Below, in pieces: positions 17,484-27,005 of a stretch of DNA of 64,000 nucleotides. Numbering within the stretch: the stretch's first letter is position 1; each line of letters opens with the position of its first letter. The notes under the pieces were generated by a model. That model saw only the letters and a list, made by a program, of their open reading frames with translations. It was not told the origin of the DNA and did not search any database. The translations under genes and the position numbers were made by a program. Source of the DNA: an uncultured Ramlibacter sp. GTDB lineage: Bacteria; Pseudomonadota; Gammaproteobacteria; Burkholderiales; Burkholderiaceae_C. The stretch spans positions 1-64,000 of the forward strand of contig NZ_CAKZHQ010000050.1 of NCBI RefSeq assembly GCF_936925435.1. The letters run 5' to 3'.

Positions 17484-19142
17484 TTAGCCCTGGTCGACGA
17501 GCGCCTGCTGGCGCAGGCGGCTGGGAGCCAGCGCACCGGCCGAATCCAGGATGGGATAGGCGATCGAGCAGATGTGCGAGTTGATGCGCTTGAGGTCGCT
17601 GATCAGGTCGATGTGCAGCGAACTGGTTTCGATGCTCTGCACCGTGTTGTCGGTCAGGCGCACCAGGTGGGTGGCGGCGTAGGCGCGCTCCAGGTCGCGA
17701 AAGCGCGCCTTTTCTTCCAGCAGCTTTTGCGCGTCGCGCACGTTGCCGTTGAGGAAGACGCTCATGCCCAGGCGCAGGTTGTCGATCAGGCGGGCGTGCA
17801 GTTCGCAAATCTCGGCCATGCCGGCTTCGGAGAAGTTGCGGCCCTTCTTGATCTTCTTGTCCTCGATGTCGATCAGCACGCGCTCGACGATGTCGCCGAT
17901 CTGTTCCATGTTGATGGTGAAGCTGATGATGTCGGTCCAGCGCCGGCTTTCCTCCTCGGCCAGGGCCTCGCGCGAGATCTTGGTCAGGTAGTACTTGATG
18001 GCCGAGTACAACTCGTCGACCGAGTCGTCGAGCTTGCGCAGGTCTTCGGCCAGCTTGAGGTCGTTGTTCTTGATCACCGCCAGCATGCCCACCATCATGT
18101 TCTCGACGATGTCGGCCTGGTGCAGGGCCTCGCGGGCCGCGCAGGAGATGGCCAGCGAGGGCGTGGCCAGGGCCGAGGGGTCCAGGTGGTGCGGGCGGCC
18201 CGCCACCATGCTCTTGTCGGCCTTGGGCAGCAGGCGCTCCACCCAGCCGGCCACCAGCCGGATCAGGAAAATGAAGATCAGGGCCACCACCACGTTGAAG
18301 CTCAGGTGGAACAGCACGACCAGGGTGGCTGCATCGGCCACATAGGGCTTGGCGTAGCGCAGCCATAGCGCCGCCAGCGGCGCGGCGATGAGCACGCCCA
18401 GCACCTTGAACACCAGGTTGCCCATGGGCACCTGGCGCACCTCGATGGACGACCTGGCGGTGGTCAACACGGCCAGCAGGCCGCTGCCCAGGTTGGCGCC
18501 CAGCACCAGGCCGATCGCCATGTCCAGCGAGACCACGCCGGAGGCGGCCAGGGTGGCGGTGAGCAGGACGATGGCCAGGCTGGAGTACGAGACCACGGCC
18601 AGCACGGCGCCGACGGTGATCTCCATCAGCATGTCGCTGCGGATCGAGTCCAGCAGGGCCTTGACCACGGGTGACTGGGTCAGCACGCCGGTCGACGCCG
18701 ACACCAGGCGCAGCGCCAGCAGCATCAGGCCCAGGCCGATCAGCACGCGGCCGACGCGGCCCACCATGGTCTGCTGGCGTGAGATGAACAGCACCACGCC
18801 GACGAAAATGAACAGCGGCGACAGCCAGGACAGGTCGAAGGAGAACACCACGGCCATCAGGCTGGTGCCCACGTCGGCGCCCAGCATCACGGCCAGCGCC
18901 AGCGGCAGGCTCACCAGGCCCTGGCCGACGAAGGCCGAGACGATGAGGGCGGTGGCGGTGCTGGACTGGACCAGGGCGGTGACGCCCACGCCCGAGAGGG
19001 CGGCGGTGTAGCGGTTGCTGGTGCTGCGCGCCAGGATGTGCCGCAGGTTGGCACCGAACACCCGCAGGATGCCGGTACGAACGAGATGGGTGCCCCAGAC
19101 GAGCAGCGCGATCGCTGCCAACAGATTCAACAGATGCTTCAT
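17484..19142 (-). CDS. Na/Pi cotransporter family protein with PhoU-like tail
   Basis: 552 residues. The N-terminal part has two inverted Na/Pi-cotransport repeats rich in membrane helices (SGVGVTALVQSSTATALIV and LGANLGSGLLAVLTTARSS carry the QSSTA-like and related motifs). The C-terminal about 200 residues are cytoplasmic, helical and PhoU-like. Expected role: sodium-dependent phosphate transport, or export in related bacteria. No Pho regulon genes are adjacent. The gene converges with the receiver-only regulator. Confidence 0.88.
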   Translation of the reverse strand: MKHLLNLLAAIALLVWGTHLVRTGILRVFGANLRHILARSTSNRYTAALSGVGVTALVQSSTATALIVSAFVGQGLVSLPLALAVMLGADVGTSLMAVVFSFDLSWLSPLFIFVGVVLFISRQQTMVGRVGRVLIGLGLMLLALRLVSASTGVLTQSPVVKALLDSIRSDMLMEITVGAVLAVVSYSSLAIVLLTATLAASGVVSLDMAIGLVLGANLGSGLLAVLTTARSSIEVRQVPMGNLVFKVLGVLIAAPLAALWLRYAKPYVADAATLVVLFHLSFNVVVALIFIFLIRLVAGWVERLLPKADKSMVAGRPHHLDPSALATPSLAISCAAREALHQADIVENMMVGMLAVIKNNDLKLAEDLRKLDDSVDELYSAIKYYLTKISREALAEEESRRWTDIISFTINMEQIGDIVERVLIDIEDKKIKKGRNFSEAGMAEICELHARLIDNLRLGMSVFLNGNVRDAQKLLEEKARFRDLERAYAATHLVRLTDNTVQSIETSSLHIDLISDLKRINSHICSIAYPILDSAGALAPSRLRQQALVDQG

Positions 19143-19175
19143 GCTTGAAGCACCATGATAACCCCGGGTAAGGGG

Positions 19176-19679
19176 CTATTTCGTGCGGCGCACGCGCAAG
19201 AGTTCATCCAGGATCAGGCAGACCGCGCCGACGGTGATGGCGGCGTCGGCCACGTTGAAGGCCGGGAAGTACCAGCCGCCGTAGTGGAACTGCAGGAAGT
19301 CCACGACGTAGCCGTGCACCAGGCGATCGACCACGTTGCCCACCGCGCCTCCCAGGATGCAGGCCAGGGCGAAGGAGAACAGCTTCTGGCCGGCGTGCGA
19401 GCGCAGCATCCAGATGATGAAGACGGTGGCGGCCACGCCGATGGCGGTGAAGAACCAGCGCTGCCAGCCCGAGGCCCCGGCCAGGAAGGAGAAGGCCGCG
19501 CCGGTGTTGTGGGCCCGCACCAGGTTGAAGAAGCTGGTCACGTAGGTGCTGTCGCCCAGGCGGTAGGCGCCCAGCACCAGCACCTTGGTGAACTGGTCGG
19601 CGATCAGCAGGATCAGGGCCAAGCCCAGCCAGGGCAGCCAGCCGCTGGAGCCGCTGTTGGAGCCGTTGCGGCTGGCCAT
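19176..19679 (-). CDS. lspA: Lipoprotein signal peptidase (signal peptidase II)
   Basis: 167 residues. Four membrane helices and the family motifs [14 protein letters not shown] and [19 protein letters not shown], which carry the two catalytic aspartates. It cleaves prolipoproteins after lipidation in the inner membrane. Its ATG overlaps the ileS stop by one base (TGATG), giving the common order ribF-ileS-lspA. A Ser/Gly-rich stretch of about ten residues precedes the first helix. Confidence 0.96.
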   Translation of the reverse strand: MASRNGSNSGSSGWLPWLGLALILLIADQFTKVLVLGAYRLGDSTYVTSFFNLVRAHNTGAAFSFLAGASGWQRWFFTAIGVAATVFIIWMLRSHAGQKLFSFALACILGGAVGNVVDRLVHGYVVDFLQFHYGGWYFPAFNVADAAITVGAVCLILDELLRVRRTK

Positions 19680-22528
19680 CAGGCCACCTTCCGGTCTTCG
19701 CCGGCGCCGTGCAGGTTGCTCACGCAGCGGCCGCAGATGGCCGGGTGGGCCGCGTCGCTGCCGACGTCGGCGCGCCAGTGCCAGCAGCGCTCGCACTTGG
19801 TGTCGGCCGAGGCCTGGACCTCGATCGCGAGCTCGCCAGTGCCGGTTTCCACCTGCGCCTTCGAGGTGATGAGAACGAACTTCAGGTCCTCGCCCAGCGC
19901 GCGCAGCAGGGCGGCGTCGTCCTCGCCCGCACGCAGGACCACGTTGGCCTGCAGCGAGGAGCCGACAGCGCCGGCGGTGCGCACGGCCTCTATGTCCTTG
20001 TTCACCAGGTCGCGGATCTCGCGGATGCGGTTCCACCTGGCCAGCAGCGCCTCATCGGGCCCGCCGATCTTGGCGTACTCCTCCAGGAAGATGGACTCGG
20101 AGTCGCCGAAGATGGCCCAGGCCTCCTCCGCCGTGAAGCTCAGGAAGGGCGCCATCCAGCGCAGCATGGCGTGGGTGATGTTCCACAGCGCGGTCTGGGC
20201 GCTGCGCCTGGCCAGCGACTTGGGCGCCGTGGTGTACAGGCGGTCCTTGAGAACGTCCAGGTAGAAGCCGCCCAGGTCCTCGGAGCAGTACAGCTGCAGC
20301 TTGGCCACCACCGGGTGGAACTCGTAGATCTCGTAATGGGCCAGCACCTCGGCCTGGAACTGGGCCGCCCGGCTCATGGCGTAGCGGTCGATTTCCAGCA
20401 TGTCGGCCAGCGGCACGGCGTCCTTGGCCGGGTCGAAGTCGCTGATGTTGGCCAGCAGGAAGCGCAAGGTGTTGCGGATGCGGCGGTAGCCGTCGACCAC
20501 GCGGGCCAGGATCTTCTCGTCGCCGGCGATGTCGCCGGAGTAGTCGGAGGCCGCCACCCACAGGCGGATGATCTCGGCGCCCAGCTTCTTGGACGTCTCC
20601 TGCGGGTCGACGCCGTTGCCCATGGACTTGCTCATCTTGCGGCCCTGGCTGTCCACCGTGAAGCCGTGGGTGAGCAGGCCGCGGTAGGGCGCGCGGCCAT
20701 ACATGGCGCAGGCCGTCAGCAGCGAGGAATGGAACCAGCCGCGGTGCTGATCATGGCCTTCCAGGTAGAGGTCGGCCTCGGGGCCGCTCTCGTGGGCGGC
20801 GCCGGCGTGCGACTTGCGCAGCACCGTGGTGTGGGTGGTGCCGGAGTCGAACCAGACTTCCAGGATGTCGCTGCTCTTTGTGTACTGCGGTGCATCGCCA
20901 GCCGCACCCACCTTGGCGAAGATGTCCTCGGTCGTGGCCTTGCTCCAGGCCTCGATGCCGCCCGCATCGACCATGTCGGCGGCGATGTCCAGGATCTCCA
21001 TGGTGCGCGGATGCAGCTCGCCCGAGTCCTTGTGCAGGAACAGCGGCAGGGGCACGCCCCAGCTGCGCTGGCGGCTGATGCACCAGTCGGGCCGGCCGGC
21101 GATCATGTCGCGCAGCCGGGTCTTGCCGTTCTCCGGGAAGAAGCTGGTTTCCTCGATGGCGGCCAGGGCCAGGTTGCGCAGGGTGTCGGGCGCCTTGTCC
21201 TTGGTGAACACGCCTTCGCCTTCGTCCATGCGGATGAACCACTGGGCGGCGGCACGGAAGATCACCGGCGTCTTGTGGCGCCAGCAATGCGGATAGCTGT
21301 GCGTGATCGTTTCCGTGGCGAACAGGCGGCCGGCCTCGCGCAGCGTTTCGATGATGACTGGCGCGGCCTTCCAGATGTTCTGGCCGCCGAACAGCGGCAA
21401 CTCGGGCGCGTAGCTGCCGTTGCCTTGCACCGGGTTGAGGATGTCGTCATAGGCCACGCCGTGGGCCACGCAGCTGTTGAAGTCGTCCACACCGTAGGCG
21501 GGCGAGGAATGGACCAGGCCGGTGCCGTCGTCGGCCGTGGCGTAGTCGGCCAGGTAGACCGGTGACAGGCGGCGGTAACCCGCATCCACGTCGTACAGCG
21601 GGTGGCGGAAGTTCAGGCCGTCCAGTTGCTTGCCGGCCACCGTGGCCAGCACCGTGCCCTTGAGGCCAAAGCGCTCCATGCACTTGTCGACCAGGGAGGC
21701 GGCCAGCACCAGCAGGCCGCGCTCGGTCTCGACCAGGGCGTAGTCCAGCTCGGGGTTCAGGTTGAGCGCCTGGTTGGCCGGGATGGTCCAGGCCGTCGTC
21801 GTCCAGATCACGGCGTAGGCTTTGAGGCCCACAGGCAGGGCGGCCAGGCCGAAGGCCTTGGCCAGCGCCAGCGTGTCGTCGGCCTCGAAGCCCACGTCCA
21901 GGGTCTGGCTCTTCTTGTCGGCGTATTCGATCTCGAATTCGGCCAGCGAGGAGCCGCAGTCGAAGCACCAGTAGACCGGCTTCAAGCCTCTGTAGACGAA
22001 GCCGCGCTCGACCACCCGCTTGAAGGCGCGGATTTCCTCGGCTTCGTTGACGAAGTCCATGGTGCGGTAGGGATGGTCCCAGTCGCCCAGCACGCCCAGG
22101 CGCTTGAAGTCCGCCATCTGCAGGCCGATCTGCTCGGTGGCGAAGGCCCGGCTCTTGGCCTGCATCTCATCGCGCGGCAGGCTGCGGCCGAACTTCTTCT
22201 CGATGGCGTTCTCGATCGGCAGGCCGTGGCAGTCCCAGCCGGGGATGTAGGCGGCGTCCAGACCCTTGAGTTGGCGCGCCTTGACGATCATGTCCTTGAG
22301 GATCTTGTTGACCGCGTGGCCCATGTGGATCTGGCCGTTGGCGTAGGGCGGGCCGTCGTGCAGCACGAACTTCTCGTGGCCGCAGCGGGCGGCGCGCAGC
22401 TTCTTGTACAAGCCTTCGTCCTCCCACTTCTTGACCCAGCCCGGCTCGCGCTTGGGCAGGTCGCCGCGCATGGGGAAGGGCGTGTCGGGCAGGTTGAGCG
22501 TGGCGCGGTAGTCGGTCTTGTCGGTCAT
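19679..22528 (-). CDS. ileS: Isoleucyl-tRNA synthetase
   Basis: 949 residues, full length. Class I signatures: the HIGH-type motif reads HMGH ([14 protein letters not shown]) and KMSKS is intact ([11 protein letters not shown]). The editing domain lies between them, and a C-terminal zinc element has paired cysteines (KCERCWHW and ICGRCVSNL). It charges tRNA-Ile in the cytoplasm. It is upstream of and coupled to lspA, and separated from ribF by about 120 bp holding two extragenic palindromes. Confidence 0.97.
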   Translation of the reverse strand: MTDKTDYRATLNLPDTPFPMRGDLPKREPGWVKKWEDEGLYKKLRAARCGHEKFVLHDGPPYANGQIHMGHAVNKILKDMIVKARQLKGLDAAYIPGWDCHGLPIENAIEKKFGRSLPRDEMQAKSRAFATEQIGLQMADFKRLGVLGDWDHPYRTMDFVNEAEEIRAFKRVVERGFVYRGLKPVYWCFDCGSSLAEFEIEYADKKSQTLDVGFEADDTLALAKAFGLAALPVGLKAYAVIWTTTAWTIPANQALNLNPELDYALVETERGLLVLAASLVDKCMERFGLKGTVLATVAGKQLDGLNFRHPLYDVDAGYRRLSPVYLADYATADDGTGLVHSSPAYGVDDFNSCVAHGVAYDDILNPVQGNGSYAPELPLFGGQNIWKAAPVIIETLREAGRLFATETITHSYPHCWRHKTPVIFRAAAQWFIRMDEGEGVFTKDKAPDTLRNLALAAIEETSFFPENGKTRLRDMIAGRPDWCISRQRSWGVPLPLFLHKDSGELHPRTMEILDIAADMVDAGGIEAWSKATTEDIFAKVGAAGDAPQYTKSSDILEVWFDSGTTHTTVLRKSHAGAAHESGPEADLYLEGHDQHRGWFHSSLLTACAMYGRAPYRGLLTHGFTVDSQGRKMSKSMGNGVDPQETSKKLGAEIIRLWVAASDYSGDIAGDEKILARVVDGYRRIRNTLRFLLANISDFDPAKDAVPLADMLEIDRYAMSRAAQFQAEVLAHYEIYEFHPVVAKLQLYCSEDLGGFYLDVLKDRLYTTAPKSLARRSAQTALWNITHAMLRWMAPFLSFTAEEAWAIFGDSESIFLEEYAKIGGPDEALLARWNRIREIRDLVNKDIEAVRTAGAVGSSLQANVVLRAGEDDAALLRALGEDLKFVLITSKAQVETGTGELAIEVQASADTKCERCWHWRADVGSDAAHPAICGRCVSNLHGAGEDRKVA

Positions 22529-22542
22529 GGAGATGCCTTGGG

Positions 22543-22642
22543 TGTCATTCCGGGCTTGACCCGGAATCCAGGATGTTTTGCCAGCAGGAGGTGCGGATTG
22601 CGGCGGATTCGAAGGACCCCTCCGGGATCGGTCCGCAATGAC
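22543..22642. repeat. REP-like palindromes between ribF and ileS
   Basis: The first unit has a perfect 8 bp stem, ATTCCGGG (22547-22554) and CCCGGAAT (22560-22567), next to GTCATTCC. The second pairs GGACC (22614-22618) with GGTCC (22630-22634) and ends in GCAATGACA. On the minus strand these read as the TCATTCCGGG... and TCATTGCGGACC... palindromes common in proteobacteria. They lie inside a likely ribF-ileS transcript, so they may affect mRNA processing. Confidence 0.75.
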
Positions 22643-22648
22643 AGCCAG

Positions 22649-23647
22649 TCAAATTCGGTCGCGCGTGGTCTGGCGCCGGGTGGAGGCGAAGAACGCGCGG
22701 GCGTCATCGCAGTCTTTGCGGATGCCCTGGGTGAGGGCGTCCAGACTGTCGTATTTGAGCTCGTCGTGCAGTTTGTGCAGCAGGTCCACGCGGATGATTT
22801 TACCGTACGCCCCCTCGGCGCCCAGACTGTCGGGCCATTCCAGGCAGTGGGTTTCCAGCAGCACGCGGCCGCCGTTGATGTCCTGCGGGTCCAGCGAGGG
22901 CCGCACGCCCAGGTTGGCCACGCCGGGCAGGGGCGCAGCGGCCAGGCCATGGACCTGGACGGCAAAGATGCCGGATGCGGCCGGCTTCCAGTGGGCGAAG
23001 CGCAGATTGAGGGTCTTGAACCCGAGTTCGCGGCCCAGTTTGCGGCCATGGACCACGTGGCCGCTGATGCTGTAGGGCCGGCCCAGCAGGGCTGCGGCGG
23101 CTTCCATGTCGCCGCGGCCCAGGGCTTCGCGCACCGCCGAACTGGACACGCGCAGCTTGTGGACCTCGTAGCTGTTCATGCGGGCCACGTCGAAGCCCTG
23201 GGCCTGGCCGGCCGCGTCCAGCACGGCGTAGTCGCCGGAGCGCTTGGCGCCAAAGCGGAAGTCGTCGCCCACCAGCACGTACTTCGCGCCCAGGCCGTGC
23301 AGCAGCACCTGGTCGATGAAGTCCTGGGGGCTCTGGCCGGACAGGCTGGCATCGAAGGGCAGGACCACGCACTGGTCGACGCCGCAGCGGGCCAGCTCGG
23401 TGAGCTTGTCGCGCAAGGTGGCGATGCGCGCCGGCGCCAGTTCGGGCTTTTTGTGCAGGCCGGCGAAGTAGTCGCGCGGGTGCGGCTCGAAGCTCAGCAC
23501 GCAGCTGGGCAGGCCGCGGTGCCGCGCCTCGTTGTTCAACAGCGCCAGCATGGCCTGGTGGCCGCGGTGCACGCCGTCGAAGTTGCCGATGGTCAGGGCA
23601 CAGGCCGGCGCGATGTCGGGATGGTGGAAGCCTCGGAAGATCTGCAT
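22649..23647 (-). CDS. ribF: Bifunctional riboflavin kinase / FAD synthetase
   Basis: 332 residues. The N-terminal FAD synthetase domain has TIGNFDGVHRGHQ and SSSAVREALGRGDM; the C-terminal flavokinase domain has GRKLGRELGFKTLNLR. It converts riboflavin to FMN and then FAD. It is first in the ribF-ileS-lspA order. No FMN riboswitch is evident upstream. Its 5' flank is shared with the divergent HNH gene. Confidence 0.95.
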   Translation of the reverse strand: MQIFRGFHHPDIAPACALTIGNFDGVHRGHQAMLALLNNEARHRGLPSCVLSFEPHPRDYFAGLHKKPELAPARIATLRDKLTELARCGVDQCVVLPFDASLSGQSPQDFIDQVLLHGLGAKYVLVGDDFRFGAKRSGDYAVLDAAGQAQGFDVARMNSYEVHKLRVSSSAVREALGRGDMEAAAALLGRPYSISGHVVHGRKLGRELGFKTLNLRFAHWKPAASGIFAVQVHGLAAAPLPGVANLGVRPSLDPQDINGGRVLLETHCLEWPDSLGAEGAYGKIIRVDLLHKLHDELKYDSLDALTQGIRKDCDDARAFFASTRRQTTRDRI

Positions 23648-23709
23648 CGGCCTGGTCAGTTTTTGATAGCGTGTTGCCCCCGCCGCGCAAGGGCCACGGG
23701 GCGGGTCGT

Positions 23710-23786
23710 CACTGAAACAAGGTATATTGTGCTGTAGAGCGCGGAGGTTCCGTTCAGTGGTTCGCCATCGTTAAAGGAGGCGTGTC
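23710..23786 (+). promoter_or_regulatory. Leader of the HNH gene with inverted repeat and strong ribosome site
   Basis: CACTGAA (23710-23716) and TTCAGTG (23753-23759) form 7 bp inverted arms around an AT-rich stretch with TATATT (23723-23728), a possible -10. AAAGGAGG at 23773-23780 is a near-perfect Shine-Dalgarno placed six bases before TTG at 23787; it decides the unusual start. Whether the arms are an operator is not known. Confidence 0.4.
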
Positions 23787-24344
23787 TTGAAGGTCTTGAA
23801 GCTGTCGGCCCAGGGGCTGCCCCAGTCGTGGATTTCGCTGGAGCAGGCCGTGCTGCATTACGCAGCGGACGAGGTGCGCTGGGAAGTGGGCGCCCAGGTG
23901 GCGCTGTTTCGCGGCGGCCACAACGCGCTGACGGGCGAGCAGTCGACCATCACGGTCAACAGCATCATCGGCACCAAGGGCGTGCCCAACATCAATCCCT
24001 TCGACCTGCGCCCCAGCCTGACCAACAGCAAGCTGTTCGCCCGCGACCGCAACGTCTGCGCCTACTGCGCCAACCGCTTCCACGAGGAAGAACTCACGCG
24101 CGAGCACATCATCCCCTTCGCCCAGAACGGCAAGGACCACTGGATGAACGTGGTCACCGCCTGCTGCGCCTGCAACCACCGCAAGAGCAGCCGGACGCCC
24201 GAGCAGGCCCGCATGCCGCTGATCTACGCGCCCTACATCCCCAGCCTGTGGGAAGACTTCATCCTGCGCAACCGGCGCATCCTGGCCGACCAGATGGAGT
24301 TCCTGATGGCCCATCTGCCGCGCAGCTCGCGACTGCATATCTAG
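23787..24344 (+). CDS. HNH endonuclease family protein
   Basis: 185 residues from a TTG start at 23787, supported by AAAGGAGG six bases upstream. The HNH core runs from CAYC (zinc pair) through REHIIPFAQNG to CCACNHRK (second pair and terminal His/Asn), all intact. The N-terminal 80 residues are a family-specific extension. Stand-alone HNH proteins of this sort are common in beta- and gammaproteobacteria and their substrate is unknown. It ends at a bidirectional terminator facing the hydrolase gene. Confidence 0.85.
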   Translation: MKVLKLSAQGLPQSWISLEQAVLHYAADEVRWEVGAQVALFRGGHNALTGEQSTITVNSIIGTKGVPNINPFDLRPSLTNSKLFARDRNVCAYCANRFHEEELTREHIIPFAQNGKDHWMNVVTACCACNHRKSSRTPEQARMPLIYAPYIPSLWEDFILRNRRILADQMEFLMAHLPRSSRLHI

Positions 24345-24364
24345 CGCTGTTCGCGCCGCAAAAC

Positions 24365-24391
24365 AAAAGGCCGTCGCGAGACGGCCTTTTT
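24365..24391. terminator. Bidirectional rho-independent terminator
   Basis: A stem of about 11 bp pairs AAAAGGCCGTC (24365-24375) with GACGGCCTTTT (24380-24390) around GCGA. The A-run and T-run serve both convergent genes, the HNH gene and the minus-strand hydrolase gene. Confidence 0.9.
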
Positions 24392-24406
24392 GCTTGGTAA
24401 CGCGAC

Positions 24407-25792
24407 TCAGTAGCTCAGTTCCAGGATGCTCAGGTGGTTGGACGCGGCCGGCCAGCTGCGGCCGGTGACGCGCTCTCCGTTGAACTGCGCCGTCAGGCTG
24501 CGCGGCGGGCCTTCGGGCTTGAGCCTGGAGCTGGCCACGCCGGCACCCGGCACGGTGCCCGGCGGCGGGCTCTTGCCGTCGAAGGCCATGGTGTCGCGGG
24601 TGGGGTCCAGGTAGCCGCGCGGCCGCGTCATGGTCACCACGGCCGGCGCGCCCTTGTCGGCGTCGGCAATGCGCTCAGCCCGCAGGTGGATGAGCTTGCT
24701 CGAGCGCGGGAAGGGGCTGCGGTAAATGTGGGTGATGGCGTAGCCCGGCGCGCTGACGACGAATTCATAGGGCGTGGCCGCTTGCGCGGTGAAGGGCCCC
24801 CACAGGCCGTCGGCAGCCACGGTTTTGGCATAGGCGGCCGCGCCACGGCGCTCGCCGGTGGCGGCATCGACGGCGTAGATCTCCAGCTGCGCGCCCGGCA
24901 GCGGCAGGTTGTTGCTGTAGTTGCCGCTGGCCGGGTCGGTCGGCGTCAAGCCCAGGCCGGTGACCTTGCCACGCAAGACGGCCGTCGACTCGGCCACCAC
25001 GCCGCTGGTCTGCGGCGCCTTGCCGGTGATGAAGCGGTAGGCCGCCTCGAAGGCGGCCGGCGCGAAGGCCGTTTCGCGGTGGTCGATGCGCGGGATCACC
25101 AGGTTGGTCGCGCCCTTGAGCTCGGGGCCGGCAAACGTGACGTTGGTGGCCGTGCCCTTGGCGCCTATCCACAGGCCGTCGGGCTGGGCGTACTTGTCGT
25201 TGTTGTCCGAGCGGATGGTCAGCCACCTGACCGGACCGGTGACCTCGTCGCCGATCGTGTTCTTGGGCGCGTTCAGCGCCGTCATCACGGGGCTGAGGGC
25301 GGAGAACTCGTTGCCTTCGCGGAAGCCCTTGATGGCCCAGATGCCGTGGTTGGGCGTGCCGCCCAGGATGGCGTGGCTGACGGTCCTGTCGCCACCACCG
25401 TTTTGCACGTAGTTGCGGATGGCGATGCCGCCGCGCGAGTTGCCGAACAGCACGACCTGGCGCGCGCCGGTGGCCTGCAAGACCTTGTCGACCTCGGCCT
25501 GGAGAAAGGCCATGTGCTCGGCGGCCGAGGTGCGGCCCGGCTGGGGCTTGCTGTCGTCGTCGCGGTTGAGCGGGTAGGGCAGGTCGATGGCGTGCAGGCG
25601 TTCGCGCGGCCAGCCGTTGGACTCGAAGCGCCACAGCGTGGTCTGCCAGACCGAGGCGCTGTCGCCGTTGCCGTGGACGAAGACGATGGGCGGGGCTTCG
25701 ATCATGGAGGGGGTGGAGGCGGTGGAGGCGCAGCCGGCGGCAAGCGCGGCGGCAGCGGTGGCCATGCCCAGGAACATGCGGCGGGATGTCAT
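24407..25792 (-). CDS. Tat-exported alpha/beta hydrolase (lipase-like), probable lipoprotein
   Basis: 461 residues. The N-terminus SRRMFLG resembles a twin-arginine signal and is followed by AAGC (Cys21), a possible lipobox. The hydrolase half has an oxyanion segment VFVHGNGDSASVW and the nucleophile elbow GNSRGG (Ser119). A C-terminal region of about 190 residues is beta-rich (ITGKAPQTSG onward) and resembles an accessory lipid-binding domain. Likely an envelope-anchored esterase or lipase. It has its own convergent terminator at 24365-24391. Confidence 0.8.
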   Translation of the reverse strand: MTSRRMFLGMATAAAALAAGCASTASTPSMIEAPPIVFVHGNGDSASVWQTTLWRFESNGWPRERLHAIDLPYPLNRDDDSKPQPGRTSAAEHMAFLQAEVDKVLQATGARQVVLFGNSRGGIAIRNYVQNGGGDRTVSHAILGGTPNHGIWAIKGFREGNEFSALSPVMTALNAPKNTIGDEVTGPVRWLTIRSDNNDKYAQPDGLWIGAKGTATNVTFAGPELKGATNLVIPRIDHRETAFAPAAFEAAYRFITGKAPQTSGVVAESTAVLRGKVTGLGLTPTDPASGNYSNNLPLPGAQLEIYAVDAATGERRGAAAYAKTVAADGLWGPFTAQAATPYEFVVSAPGYAITHIYRSPFPRSSKLIHLRAERIADADKGAPAVVTMTRPRGYLDPTRDTMAFDGKSPPPGTVPGAGVASSRLKPEGPPRSLTAQFNGERVTGRSWPAASNHLSILELSY

Positions 25793-25811
25793 CTTGTCTC
25801 TCCTGTGGAAT

Positions 25812-25849
25812 AAAAAAGGCCCGCAGCCCCCGTTAAATGGGCGCGGGCC
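25812..25849 (-). terminator. Terminator of the acyl-CoA dehydrogenase pair, built from a repeat
   Basis: On the minus strand GGCCCGC (25843-25849) pairs with GCGGGCC (25818-25824), with a further GCCC/GGGC inner pairing, and is followed by six T residues (25812-25817). It lies about 20 bp after the stop of the second dehydrogenase. The hairpin arms belong to repeat copy B. Confidence 0.8.
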
Positions 25850-25862
25850 GCTATCAAAAGCG
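25818..25862 (-). repeat. Dispersed repeat copy B
   Basis: GCAGCCCCCGTTAAATGG then GGCCGCTATCAAAAG (plus strand) matches the reverse complement of the family core (CTATC...CCATT...GGGGGCT). It is more diverged than copies A and F and lies between two minus-strand genes, where it forms the terminator described at 25812-25849. Confidence 0.7.
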
Positions 25863-25867
25863 AAGCG

Positions 25868-26983
25868 TCAAGCAAACACGCCGGCCGTGTCCTGCATGCG
25901 TCCCGACACTTCGCCCAGGTGGTGCAAAGTGTCGCCGAAGCTCAGTTCCAGCTGGGTCAGCTTCTTGAAGTAGTGGCTGCCGATGTACTCGTCGGTCACG
26001 CCGATACCGCCGTGCAGTTGCACCGAGTTCTGGCCGATGAAGCGCATGGACACGCCCAGCTGGTACTTGGCGCGGGCCAGGGCGCGGCGGCGCTCATCGG
26101 CCGGTGCATTGAGCTTGAGCGCGGCGTAGTAGCTCATGGAGCGGGCCAGCTCCAGCTGCATCTTCATGTCGGCGACGCGGTGGCGCAGGGCCTGGAAACT
26201 GGCCAGGGTGGCACCGAACTGTTTGCGCGTGTTCATGTACTCCACGGTGACGGCCATGGTCTTGTCCAGCACGCCCACGGCTTCGGCGCAGGTGGCGGCG
26301 ATGCCGATGTCCACCGCATGTTCCAGCGCGCTCAGGCCGTCGGCCGTCACCAGGGTGGCGGGCGCCTTGCTGAACACCACTTCGGCGGCGCGGCTGCCGT
26401 CCTGCGTGCCGTAGCCGCTGGCCTGGACGCCGCTGGCCTTGGCTTCCACCAGGAACAGGGCGATCTTGCCGTTGGCCTGGGCCGGCACCAGGAAGGCGTC
26501 GGCCTTGTCGCCGGCGGCGACGATGCTCTTGGTGCCGCTGAGGGTCCAGGCGGAGCCCGACTGGCTGGCCGTGGCTTCGCACACACCCAGGCGGTAGCGC
26601 GCCTTGCGCTCCTGCTGGGCCAGCACCACCAGGGCCTCGCCGCTGGCCACCTTGGGCAGCCAGGCGGCCTTGAGCGCATCGGGCGCATAGCCGGCCAGGG
26701 TGCCGCCGGCGATCAGGGCCTGGGACAGGGGCTCGAGCACCATGCCGCGGCCCAGTTCTTCCATGGCCACCATGGCCTCGACCGGGCCCATGCCCATGCC
26801 ACCCTGGTCGTCTGGCACGTACAGGCCGGTCAGGCCCAACTCGGCCAGCTCGGTATAGGCCGCGCGGTCGAAGCCGCCGGCAGCCACGGCCTTGCGGCGG
26901 CGCTCGAAGTCATAGCCCTTGTCGACCCATTTGCGCACCGCGTCGCGCAGCTGTTCCTGGTCGTCGGAAAAATCGAAATCCAT
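25868..26983 (-). CDS. Acyl-CoA dehydrogenase (PimD-like small subunit)
   Basis: 371 residues from the ATG at 26983 (MDFDFSDDQEQL). The acyl-CoA dehydrogenase fold is complete: N-terminal helical domain, middle beta region (ALSGTKSI-type segment), C-terminal helices with LHGGIGVTDEYIGSHYFK. It lies 22 bp after a second, larger family member, an arrangement seen in pimeloyl-CoA dehydrogenase pairs (pimC/pimD). The pair likely oxidises a dicarboxylic or branched acyl-CoA as a heteromer; the substrate is not proven. Confidence 0.85.
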   Translation of the reverse strand: MDFDFSDDQEQLRDAVRKWVDKGYDFERRRKAVAAGGFDRAAYTELAELGLTGLYVPDDQGGMGMGPVEAMVAMEELGRGMVLEPLSQALIAGGTLAGYAPDALKAAWLPKVASGEALVVLAQQERKARYRLGVCEATASQSGSAWTLSGTKSIVAAGDKADAFLVPAQANGKIALFLVEAKASGVQASGYGTQDGSRAAEVVFSKAPATLVTADGLSALEHAVDIGIAATCAEAVGVLDKTMAVTVEYMNTRKQFGATLASFQALRHRVADMKMQLELARSMSYYAALKLNAPADERRRALARAKYQLGVSMRFIGQNSVQLHGGIGVTDEYIGSHYFKKLTQLELSFGDTLHHLGEVSGRMQDTAGVFA

Positions 26984-27005
26984 TTGAGATGTCCTGTTCG
27001 TTTTT

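Noticed and set aside
22528..23647. FMN riboswitch before ribF
   Set aside because: The flank between ribF and the HNH gene shows no RFN-element conserved blocks.
23660..23690. Possible extra repeat copy upstream of ribF (TTTTTGATAGCG)
   Set aside because: Only 12 bases match before divergence; too short to count as a copy.
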